Source of the DNA: Pseudomonadota bacterium
GTDB lineage: Bacteria; Pseudomonadota; Alphaproteobacteria; Rhizobiales; Beijerinckiaceae
Direction: 5' to 3'
Length of the DNA: 64,000 nt
Assembly: GCA_020161475.1 (NCBI GenBank)
Contig: JAIUNQ010000001.1
Location: 1-64,000, forward strand
The position numbers were made by a program, and so were the translations under genes. How positions within the stretch are numbered: the first letter of the stretch is position 1; each line of letters begins with the position of its first letter. Shown here piece after piece: positions 9,979 through 16,680 of this stretch. The notes beneath the pieces were generated by a model. It ran no database searches, was not told the origin of the DNA, and saw only the letters and a program-made list of their open reading frames with translations.

Positions 9979-11346
9979 TCAAGCCTCACGCGGGCGTTGT
10001 ATCCCCAGACGACGCATCTTGTCGTTCAGGGTACGGCGCGGAACACCGAGAATCTCCATCGCCTGCGCCACCGACCCACCCGTTTCATGCAGGGTCGCCA
10101 CAATCAGCTTGCGCTCATAGGCATCCACCAGCGCCTCAAGAGTCGGGCGGGCATCGGGGGCCATCGTCTCGCGCACGGCGCCATCAATATCGAGCCCCAA
10201 CCCCAGCCCGAAACGCTCGGCGACAAGGCGCAACTCGCGCACGTTGCCCGGCCAGTCGTGGTCCAGCAGCGCGGAAGCATTGAGCGGAGAGAGAGGGCGC
10301 GCCGCTTGCCCCGCGCGTTGGGCCGCCTGCGCTGCAAAGCGTTGAAACAGCAGCAGCACATCTTCGCCCCGCGCACGCAAGGGCGGCAGATCAAGTTCAT
10401 ACCCCGCGAGGCGATAGTAAAGGTCATCGCGAAAGCCGCCGTTGCGGGCCAGCACCTTCAGATCCACCTTTGCCGCGCTCACCACGCGGATGTCGATGGG
10501 CACGGCGCGGTTGCCGCCCACGCGTTCCACCATGCGCTCCTGCAAGACGCGCAGCAGCTTGGCCTGCGCGGATGCGGGCATGCTTTCGATTTCATCGAGA
10601 AAGACAGTGCCGCCGTTGGCGAATTCAAACTTGCCGACCCGCGCCTGCCGAGCGCCGGTAAAGGCGCCCGATTCATGGCCGAACAGCTCGCTTTCGATGA
10701 TCTCGGCGGGCATGGCCGCGCAATTGATGGCCACAAACGGCTTGGCCGCGCGCGGGCCGCACTCGTGCAGCGTGCGCGCCACAACTTCCTTGCCCGCACC
10801 TGTTTCGCCGCGCAGCAGCACATCGAGCGGTGCATTGAGCAGCGCGCGCACGGCATGTTGCAAACGCCGCATGGCGTCCGAACGCCCGACCAGTCGCATC
10901 GCCACCGGGTCGCTCTCGTCTAGGTCACCGGAGAGGCGCTCGAGTTGGCGGCGCAAGCGGCGCTGCTCGCAGGCATTGCGCAGCGTCACCGCGAGCCGGT
11001 CCGGGTCATGTGGTTTGGTCAGAAAATCGAACGCGCCGAGCTTGAGCGCCTCGACGGCCTGCGGCACATCGCCATGCCCGGTCAGCAGCACCAGGGGCAA
11101 CCCCGGCCAGCGCGCCTGCACCTTGCGCAACAAGGCGATGCCATCTTCGCCCGGCATCCGCAGATCCGCCAGCACGGCATCGAAACGGCCGTTTTCAAGC
11201 TGGTGGATCGCCTCGCTCACAGCGGCGGCGCTTTGCGTAGTGAAGCCAGAGAGGCGCAGCCATTGCTCCAGTGCCCCGCGCAACACCGCATCATCATCAA
11301 CGATGAGCAAATGGCCTTGAGCGGCGTTTTCCGATGTTCCGAGCAT
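9979..11346 (-). CDS. Sigma54-dependent response regulator, DctD-like
   Basis: NtrC-class activator of 455 residues. The receiver domain (about 12-130) has the phospho-acceptor Asp61 in VLADLRMPG. The AAA+ domain (about 150-380) has Walker A GETGAGKE and the sigma54-contacting loop GAFTGA. A Fis-type helix-turn-helix lies at the C-terminus (SVAQAMEILGVPRRTLNDKM). It follows the DctB-like kinase by 14 bases and is the third gene of the transporter-kinase-regulator operon. A near-consensus sigma54 promoter upstream of the transporter is its likely target. Confidence 0.92.
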   Translation of the reverse strand: MLGTSENAAQGHLLIVDDDAVLRGALEQWLRLSGFTTQSAAAVSEAIHQLENGRFDAVLADLRMPGEDGIALLRKVQARWPGLPLVLLTGHGDVPQAVEALKLGAFDFLTKPHDPDRLAVTLRNACEQRRLRRQLERLSGDLDESDPVAMRLVGRSDAMRRLQHAVRALLNAPLDVLLRGETGAGKEVVARTLHECGPRAAKPFVAINCAAMPAEIIESELFGHESGAFTGARQARVGKFEFANGGTVFLDEIESMPASAQAKLLRVLQERMVERVGGNRAVPIDIRVVSAAKVDLKVLARNGGFRDDLYYRLAGYELDLPPLRARGEDVLLLFQRFAAQAAQRAGQAARPLSPLNASALLDHDWPGNVRELRLVAERFGLGLGLDIDGAVRETMAPDARPTLEALVDAYERKLIVATLHETGGSVAQAMEILGVPRRTLNDKMRRLGIQRPREA

Positions 11347-11360
11347 TCTTCTTGGCCTTT

Positions 11361-13127
11361 TCAGTGCTGTTCTGGCGTCGTATCGGGGCTTTTGCCATCC
11401 CCTGACAGGGGCAGGGAGACGAGAAACCGCGTCTCGCCCGCCCCTGAACGTTCGTATTCCAAGGTGCCGCCATGCTCGCGCACGATGGCGTAACTGATGG
11501 CGAGGCCGAGCCCCACGCCATCTTCCTTGGTGGTGAAAAACGGCTCGAACAGCCGACCGCGTTCGGTTTCCGGCACGCCGGGGCCATGGTCCGTCACGCT
11601 GAGGCGCGCGCGGTCATCCTCTTTGAAAACCCGCACGGCCACGCGTGCATCCTCGGCGTTGGCTACGGCATCCAGCGCGTTGAGCACAAGGTTGAGCACC
11701 ACCTGCTCGAGGCGGTTGGCATTGCCCGACAGTGTGATCCCCTGCGGGGCATCCAGCTCGAGTGCGACGCCATAGTCCGCGAAGCGATACTTCATCAGCT
11801 CTGCCACCCGCCGCGCGATATCGCCGAGGTCGATCGTCTCGCTGGTCTCGTCCGAGCGACGGGCGAGGCGGCGCAGGTCACCCGTCAAGCCGGCAAGGCG
11901 CTGCACAGCCCCTTCCATCACCGTGATGTTGGCCAGAGCATCCGTTTCCGCCCCCCGTGTTATGAGAAGCCGCAGGCTGGAGAGATAGGTGCGCAGAGCG
12001 GCCAAGGGCTGGTTGATCTCATGGGCGAGGCCCGAGAAAGCCTTGCCCATGGCCGCCAGCTTGGCGGCCTGCACCAGCTCGTCGCGCGCGCGGTGCAGCT
12101 CGCCGTCGATGCGCTGGCGCTCCGTGATCTCCGTCTCAAGCCGTTCCAGCGCGCCGGCCAGATCTTTCGTGCGGGCCTGAACGCGCCCCTCAAGCTCGAG
12201 ATAGGCCGCCCGTTCCGCCGCGAGCCGCGCCCGGCGCTGGCGCAGCGTCACCAACACAAGGATCAGCACGAGGCTGGCCATCACCGCCAGCGCGGCTGCG
12301 CCCGCCGGTGCCCAGCCCTTGCCGACCCAAGGGGTGACCACGCTCATCCGCCACGCGGTGCCGTCGATGATGCGCGTGGCGCGTTGTCCTGCGGGCCAGT
12401 CATCCGTGCCGATGACGGGCTCAAGGCTCAGGTTCGAGTAGCGCAGCTCCCGCCGGATCTCCGCCGAGCGCGCGGCATCGAGCCGTCCGAGCGGACGATA
12501 TTGCAAGGCGGGGTCGGTGGAGAGAAACACGATGCCGTCGGCATCGGACACCAGCACATGCTCGCGCCCGCTCGTCCAGCTTTCCAGCAGCGGCGTGAAA
12601 TCGACCTTGGCAACCACAACCCCGCTCACGCCCTCATCGAGCCGAACCCGAGAGGAGAGAAAATACCCGGCCTGCCCGGTGGTGACGCCGACGCCGTAAT
12701 AGCGCCCGCGGCCGTTTTGCATGGCTTGGGTGAAATAGGGGCGGAAGGCATAATCATGGCCAACAAAGCTCGTCGGCTCGCGCCAGTTGCTCGCGGCCAG
12801 CGCCTTGCCCTTGTCGTCGAGCACATAGAGCGCGGCCAGACCGACTTCACGCGTGGCCCGTTCCAGCGCCGCATTGGCGCGGCTGCGGGCTTCCGGATCG
12901 GTCGGGGCCAGCAGAAGCCCGGCGATAGAACGGCTCTCGCCGACGATGTCCGGAACGGCGACGAAACGATCGATCGTGGATTGCAAGGTGTCGGAGAGCA
13001 GGGAAAGCCTGTCCTCCGCGAGGCGCTGTGTCGCGCGCTCGCCCATGGCATCAACACTCCGGTAAATCGCGCCGGCCAGCAGGGCCTGCGCGATCACCAG
13101 AAGGAAGGCAAGGGTACGGACCGACAT
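11361..13127 (-). CDS. DctB-like sensor histidine kinase
   Basis: Membrane histidine kinase of 588 residues. It has an N-terminal membrane helix (about 5-22), a periplasmic double-PDC-like sensing region with YYGVGVTTGQAGYFLSSRV as in DctB, and a second helix near residues 275-300. A coiled coil follows, then a dimerisation/phosphotransfer domain with His369 in SGLAHEINQPLAALRTYL, and an ATPase domain ending in GVGLGLAISYAIVREHGG. It is expected to sense C4-dicarboxylates or related acids and to phosphorylate the regulator encoded next to it. The organisation matches DctBD, except that the partner transporter is not DctA. Confidence 0.9.
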   Translation of the reverse strand: MSVRTLAFLLVIAQALLAGAIYRSVDAMGERATQRLAEDRLSLLSDTLQSTIDRFVAVPDIVGESRSIAGLLLAPTDPEARSRANAALERATREVGLAALYVLDDKGKALAASNWREPTSFVGHDYAFRPYFTQAMQNGRGRYYGVGVTTGQAGYFLSSRVRLDEGVSGVVVAKVDFTPLLESWTSGREHVLVSDADGIVFLSTDPALQYRPLGRLDAARSAEIRRELRYSNLSLEPVIGTDDWPAGQRATRIIDGTAWRMSVVTPWVGKGWAPAGAAALAVMASLVLILVLVTLRQRRARLAAERAAYLELEGRVQARTKDLAGALERLETEITERQRIDGELHRARDELVQAAKLAAMGKAFSGLAHEINQPLAALRTYLSSLRLLITRGAETDALANITVMEGAVQRLAGLTGDLRRLARRSDETSETIDLGDIARRVAELMKYRFADYGVALELDAPQGITLSGNANRLEQVVLNLVLNALDAVANAEDARVAVRVFKEDDRARLSVTDHGPGVPETERGRLFEPFFTTKEDGVGLGLAISYAIVREHGGTLEYERSGAGETRFLVSLPLSGDGKSPDTTPEQH

Positions 13128-13155
13128 GGACCTGACCCTAAATTCGTTCGGGGTT

Positions 13156-14523
13156 TCAATCTATTGTGGTTGCCCGCAGGCGATCTTCATCCCGGTCGAT
13201 ATGCGAGGATTTCCGCGTGTCCGGCATGGCGAGATACACCATGAGCGAGCAGGCGATGCAGAAGGTGACATACCAATAATAGTAGGATTCCACGCCTGCC
13301 GCCTTGAAGTACAGCGCGATGTATTCCGCCGTGCCGCCGAACAGCGACACCGTGATCGCATAGGGCAGCGCCACACCGATCGCGCGCACCTCGGCGGGGA
13401 ATAGCTCTGCTTTCACCACGGCGTTGATCGAGGTGTAGCCGGACACGATCAACAGCGCGACCATGATCAGCGCGAAGGCCATCAGCGGGCTCTTGGTGGT
13501 GGCGAGCGTCGAGAGCAGCGGCACCGTCAGCGTGACGCCCAGCACGCCGAAGCCGATGAGCAGCGGGCGACGCCCGATGCGATCGGAGAGCGCGCCGAAC
13601 ACCGGCTGAAGGCACATGAACAGGAACAGCGCCGCCGCCGAGATCAGCGTGGACTGGTCCTTGGTCAGGCCCACCGTGTTCACGAGGAACTTCTGCATGT
13701 AGATGGTGTAGGTGTAGAAGGCGACCGTGCCGCCCATGGTGAGGCCCACCACGACCATCACCGCGCGCGGATGCTGGCTCAGCGCTTTAAGGTGCGAGAA
13801 CAGCGAAGGGCGCTGCGCCTTCTGCCCGCGCAGGGCTTCGAACTGGTCACTCTCCACCATGTTCCGGCGCAGCCAGAAGGCGACCACGGCACAAAGCGCG
13901 CCGATGATGAACGGAATGCGCCAGCCCCAGGCTTCCAGCTGGGCCGAGGTGAGCACAAAGAACTGGAGGATCAGCAGCACCGCCAGCGCCGTCAGCTGCC
14001 CCATGATCAGGGTGACATACTGGAAGCTGGAGTAAAAACCGCGGCTTTCCTTGGTGGCGACCTCGGAAAGGTAGGTGGCGCTTGCGCCATATTCACCCCC
14101 GAGGCTGATGCCCTGCACAAGGCGCGCCAGGACCAGCAGGGCCGGAGCCCAGATGCCGATGGTGGCATAACTCGGGGTGAGCGCGATGACGAGCGAGCCA
14201 CCGCACATCAGCAGCACCGAAAGGCTCAATGCTGCGCGGCGACCATAGGAATCCGCGTAAACACCCATAAGCCAGCCGCCGATGGGGCGCATGATGAAGC
14301 CGAGCGCGAAGATGGCTGCGGCATTGAGCAGCTCTGCCGTGGGGTCGCTCTTGGGGAAGAACGACTTGGCGAAATAGAGCGAGAAGGCCGAATAGGCGTA
14401 CCAGTCGTACCATTCGACCAGATTGCCGACTGAACCGCCGAAAATGGATTTGAGACGCGAACCGACGCTCGATTGCGTCGTTGCAGGGGCGCTTGTCGCG
14501 CCGGGAAGGGCTGTATCTGTCAT
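13156..14523 (-). CDS. MHS-family MFS transporter (dicarboxylate/alpha-ketoglutarate permease-like)
   Basis: Twelve-helix major facilitator of 455 residues in the metabolite:H+ symporter group. Markers are GGSVGNLVEWYDWYAYSAFSLYF at the N-terminus, SLGGEYGASATYLSEVA and GALSDRIGRRPLL. The start MTDTALPG follows AAGGAGAGGACG; the longer reading has no ribosome site and crosses the predicted promoter. It is the first gene of an operon with dctB- and dctD-like genes, with a 28-base gap to the kinase gene. A sigma54 promoter lies about 55 bases upstream of the ATG. Substrate by analogy with KgtP and related carriers: a C4/C5 dicarboxylate (inference). Confidence 0.88.
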   Translation of the reverse strand: MTDTALPGATSAPATTQSSVGSRLKSIFGGSVGNLVEWYDWYAYSAFSLYFAKSFFPKSDPTAELLNAAAIFALGFIMRPIGGWLMGVYADSYGRRAALSLSVLLMCGGSLVIALTPSYATIGIWAPALLVLARLVQGISLGGEYGASATYLSEVATKESRGFYSSFQYVTLIMGQLTALAVLLILQFFVLTSAQLEAWGWRIPFIIGALCAVVAFWLRRNMVESDQFEALRGQKAQRPSLFSHLKALSQHPRAVMVVVGLTMGGTVAFYTYTIYMQKFLVNTVGLTKDQSTLISAAALFLFMCLQPVFGALSDRIGRRPLLIGFGVLGVTLTVPLLSTLATTKSPLMAFALIMVALLIVSGYTSINAVVKAELFPAEVRAIGVALPYAITVSLFGGTAEYIALYFKAAGVESYYYWYVTFCIACSLMVYLAMPDTRKSSHIDRDEDRLRATTID

Positions 14524-14576
14524 CGTCCTCTCCTTGGGGCCGGGCCGCTTCTTGGGCGGCTTGGGCGGGAAAGGTT

Positions 14577-14592
14577 GGCAAGCGGAATGCCA
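14577..14592 (-). promoter_or_regulatory. Sigma54 (-24/-12) promoter of the MHS transporter operon
   Basis: The minus strand reads TGGCATTCCGCTTGCC, i.e. TGGCA(C/T)-N5-TTGC with correct spacing between the GG and GC dinucleotides. Transcription would start near 14566, giving a leader of about 43 bases. The operon encodes its own sigma54 activator, which makes the match meaningful. Confidence 0.8.
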
Positions 14593-14732
14593 AACCAAGG
14601 AACGGGTGAAAAATCGAATAAAAACAGAGCGATGATATTTTGGCTGGATGCCTTTGTGAGCCTGAATGAGCAGAAAAATGCCGACGCTGACGGCGTTTTC
14701 GGCAGAAACCGGCCACCCCCTCAAAACGCCAT

Positions 14733-14758
14733 CACCGGCTGCGGGGGGGCAGCCGGTG
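14733..14758 (-). terminator. Hairpin downstream of small secreted protein gene
   Basis: CACCGGCTGC (14733-14742) pairs with GCAGCCGGTG (14749-14758). It lies just after the stop of the minus-strand gene at 14805. There is no strong T-run, so its efficiency is uncertain. A hairpin with the same GGCTGC core follows the paralogous gene at 16256. Confidence 0.5.
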
Positions 14759-14804
14759 AAGCATCGAGCGCGAAGGGGGGCGGGCAACGCTCAATCGGGG
14801 AAAA

Positions 14805-15086
14805 TCAGCGGCACACCCGGCGGTAGCCCACGACATCGCCGTAGCGGTTGAAGCGCTCCACCGTGAAGCAGCGGGGGGCTTCATCCTCCACATAGACCGG
14901 CTCGGCATGGGCGCGCGAAGCGGCGATCATCGAGCCGAGAACGAGGCCACCGGCGACGGCGGCGCCTGCACCCCAGCCCCAGCCGTGACGCGGGCGGGCC
15001 TCAGCACCGGTGGCGAGGGCGGCAGAGCCGAGGGTGAGAACCGCGAGGGCGAGAGCGGCGGACTTCTTGGAAGCGATCTTGGTCAT
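14805..15086 (-). CDS. Small secreted protein, RYGDVV/Cys family (ECF regulon member)
   Basis: Predicted 93-residue exported protein of unknown function. A basic, hydrophobic signal peptide (about 1-31, ending ATGAEA) precedes a short RPRHGWGWG stretch, a glycine/alanine-rich hydrophobic patch, and a C-terminal module CFTVERFNRYGDVVGYRRVC with two cysteines. The same module ends the protein encoded at 16256-16582, so the two are paralogues. The start MTKIASKKSAAL follows CAGGAGAAAGACC; a longer reading would run through the promoter. Promoter and leader are shared with the paralogue and resemble the promoter of the ECF sigma gene at 18856. Confidence 0.8.
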   Translation of the reverse strand: MTKIASKKSAALALAVLTLGSAALATGAEARPRHGWGWGAGAAVAGGLVLGSMIAASRAHAEPVYVEDEAPRCFTVERFNRYGDVVGYRRVCR

Positions 15087-15109
15087 GGTCTTTCTCCTGC
15101 TGCGTTGGC

Positions 15110-15127
15110 GGGGCCGGTCCATCGGCC
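15110..15127 (-). promoter_or_regulatory. Conserved leader stem-loop
   Basis: The untranslated leader contains GGCCG...CGGCC, a short stem-loop that recurs with the same AYGRRC loop, at almost the same place, in the leader of the paralogous gene (16607-16624). It could affect stability or translation of both messages. Confidence 0.45.
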
Positions 15128-15135
15128 TCCTTGCC

Positions 15136-15167
15136 CATTGGTCGCGGCGAGCGGGAGGAAGGTTCAA
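15136..15167 (-). promoter_or_regulatory. ECF-type promoter P3 (small secreted protein)
   Basis: TTGAACC (15161-15167, minus strand) is followed, with the same total spacing as in P1 and P2, by CGCGACCAA. The -10 end is 50 bases upstream of the start codon, exactly as for P2. Confidence 0.7.
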
Positions 15168-15219
15168 ACCCCTCTCGATTTTTTTTCGGGAAAAACGGGA
15201 GGGGTTCAAGAGGGCTGAT

Positions 15220-15621
15220 TTAGCCGGGAAAATGCTCGGTGTGCGTCTCTGCCGTGCAGCCGAAATAGACCACCCTGCGGCCCGGAAAGGACACCATGTA
15301 CCCCGCGCAGCCTGCAGACTTCACGTTCCGGCAGAAGGCGGCGTAGCTGTAATCGGCCTCCCCACGCTGCGCCCAGGCCACCTGTGCGGCAATCGCCACG
15401 CCATCAAATGCGAGCGCAATAGCATCCGCGCTGGCCGGCAGGGGTAGAATCAGCGCCGCTGCCTCGGGATGGAAGTAGGTGGCGGTCTTGGTTCGGTAAT
15501 CCACCATATAGCCTTCAAACCCGGCACCCATCAGCGCGCCGACAATCTCGGGAAAAGACATGGCCCCGCTGTAGGCACCATCAAGCGTGCGGCGGGCAAG
15601 GTCGGTGAGGGGCGCATCCAT
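15220..15621 (-). CDS. DUF1398 family protein
   Basis: Soluble protein of 133 residues resembling the DUF1398 (YbcV-like) family, of unknown function. Visible family features are the helical start, GFEGYMVDYRTKTATYFHPEAAAL, and the repeat-like second half with SAGCAGYMVSFPGRRVVYFG. It follows a MarR regulator gene by 33 bases on the same strand and is probably co-transcribed with it, under the operator at 16148-16186. Some annotations call this family phage-related, but nothing phage-like is near it here. Confidence 0.75.
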   Translation of the reverse strand: MDAPLTDLARRTLDGAYSGAMSFPEIVGALMGAGFEGYMVDYRTKTATYFHPEAAALILPLPASADAIALAFDGVAIAAQVAWAQRGEADYSYAAFCRNVKSAGCAGYMVSFPGRRVVYFGCTAETHTEHFPG

Positions 15622-15654
15622 GGCGCGGTCCTTTCAATGGGGGGAGGGGCAGGG

Positions 15655-16128
15655 TCAGCTCAGAGGCGTGTTGCGCAGGCCATGCGCCTCGGCCATGGCT
15701 CGAAGCAGGTTCCCCAAGCGGACCTGATCTTCAGGTCCCAGCGCCTTGAAAAACCGGCTGTCATTTTCGTCTGCGAGGGCGGCCAGCTTCGGCACGAGCG
15801 CGCGTCCGGCGGCGGTCAGGGCGAGCCGATGCGCACGCCGGTCAGCCGTGTCAGCGGCGCGGGCAATCAGGTGCTTGTCGAGCAGGCGGTCGCTCAGTTT
15901 GGAAATGGCGCCCTTGGTCATGCCCATCTGTTTGGCGAGATGCGAAGGGGCGGCACTTTCCTGATCGAACAGCATCCGGAGCAGGACCCACTCCGCGACC
16001 GTCACGCCCTGGCCCTCAATGGATCGGGCAAAACCATGGGAGACCGCGTTGGAGACAAGCCGCATCCAATAGCCGAGATGATCGTGCAGGGCGGAGAGAG
16101 CTATGCCGGGATCTGAAGTTACGGGCAT
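15655..16128 (-). CDS. MarR-family transcriptional regulator
   Basis: Winged-helix repressor of 157 residues. The core reads VAEWVLLRMLFDQESAAPSHLAKQMGMTKGAISKLSDRLLDKHLIARAADTADRRAHRLALTAAG, with the recognition helix around GMTKGAISKLSDRL and the DxRxxR wing of MarR proteins (DTADRRAHR). It is first in a two-gene unit with the DUF1398 gene. A long perfect inverted repeat begins 20 bases upstream of its start, which suggests autoregulation. The inducing ligand cannot be read from the sequence. Confidence 0.9.
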   Translation of the reverse strand: MPVTSDPGIALSALHDHLGYWMRLVSNAVSHGFARSIEGQGVTVAEWVLLRMLFDQESAAPSHLAKQMGMTKGAISKLSDRLLDKHLIARAADTADRRAHRLALTAAGRALVPKLAALADENDSRFFKALGPEDQVRLGNLLRAMAEAHGLRNTPLS

Positions 16129-16147
16129 CGGGCTTCCACGATAAAAA

Positions 16148-16186
16148 GTTGACTAGGAAACTAGTCGATAAGGTTTCCTAGTCAAC
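16148..16186. promoter_or_regulatory. MarR operator: 14-bp perfect inverted repeat
   Basis: GTTGACTAGGAAAC (16148-16161) and GTTTCCTAGTCAAC (16173-16186) are exact reverse complements, separated by 11 bases that contain a further CTAGTC. The repeat lies directly upstream of the marR start (16128) and would cover its promoter. Two overlapping dimer sites are possible. Confidence 0.75.
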
Positions 16187-16193
16187 TAAAATC

Positions 16194-16234
16194 GCAAAAA
16201 AAAATGCCGGCTGCCCCGGGGGGAGGGCAGCCGG
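16194..16234 (-). terminator. Rho-independent terminator of the His-rich small protein gene
   Basis: On the minus strand the stem CCGGCTGCC/GGCAGCCGG (arms 16226-16234 and 16207-16215) is followed by a run of T residues (the A-run at 16196-16204 on the plus strand). Confidence 0.8.
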
Positions 16235-16255
16235 TAAATGCCCGCGGGGGCAGGA

Positions 16256-16582
16256 TCAGTAGTAGATCGGGCGCACACACACCCGGCGCAACACCACATC
16301 GCCGTAACGGTTCACGCGCTCGACGAGGCGGCAGCGCGGCCCGGCCGCGACATAGGAGGCGGCCCCGATCAGGCCGTAAGCGCCCCAGTGGCGATGATGA
16401 TGGCGGAAATGACCGTGATGCGGGCGATGATGGCCACCATGCCAGCCGCCATGGCCGCCATGGCCGCCGGGGCGGGCTTCGGCGGTGCTGACCGCGGCAA
16501 AGGTGCTGCCGAGCGCAAAAGCGGCGAGCAGAGCGGCGAAGATCTTGCGGGTGCCGGAAATCTGGGTGGTTTGGGTGGTCAT
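16256..16582 (-). CDS. Small secreted His/Gly-rich protein, RYGDVV/Cys family (ECF regulon member)
   Basis: Predicted exported protein of 108 residues. The signal peptide (about 1-36, ending STAEA) is followed by a histidine- and glycine-rich tract at about residues 37-67, which could bind metal. A C-terminal module CRLVERVNRYGDVVLRRVC with two cysteines is shared with the 93-residue paralogue at 14805. The start MTTQTTQISG follows AGGGAGACCCGCC. Promoter P2 and a stem-loop leader lie immediately upstream, and the gene lies just after the subtilase gene of the sigma operon. Its role is unknown; the context suggests an envelope-stress function (inference). Confidence 0.8.
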   Translation of the reverse strand: MTTQTTQISGTRKIFAALLAAFALGSTFAAVSTAEARPGGHGGHGGWHGGHHRPHHGHFRHHHRHWGAYGLIGAASYVAAGPRCRLVERVNRYGDVVLRRVCVRPIYY

Positions 16583-16606
16583 GGCGGGTCTCCCTTTGGC
16601 TGGTGA

Positions 16607-16624
16607 GGGGCCGGCTCGTCGGCC
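16607..16624 (-). promoter_or_regulatory. Conserved leader stem-loop
   Basis: GGCCG(ACGAGC)CGGCC in the 5-prime leader, matching the element at 15110-15127 in sequence and position. Confidence 0.45.
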
Positions 16625-16631
16625 CTCTACA

Positions 16632-16663
16632 CCTTGGTCGCGGGAGCCGCACGACAGGTTCAA
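16632..16663 (-). promoter_or_regulatory. ECF-type promoter P2 (His-rich small protein)
   Basis: TTGAACC at 16657-16663 and CGCGACCAAGG ending at 16632 match P1 and P3 in sequence and spacing. The -35 is embedded in a perfect palindrome CGACAGGTT-N2-AACCTGTCG (16652-16671), which starts 10 bases downstream of the subtilase stop codon. Confidence 0.72.
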
Positions 16664-16680
16664 ACCTGTCGCAACTTTTT

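Noticed and set aside
15198..15212. Another TTGAACC near P3 as a fourth ECF promoter
   Set aside because: No CGCRACCAA follows at the required distance; the sequence downstream is C-rich then A-rich.
15220..15621. Phage envelope protein label for the DUF1398 gene
   Set aside because: That family label is historical; the gene is paired with marR and there is no phage context.
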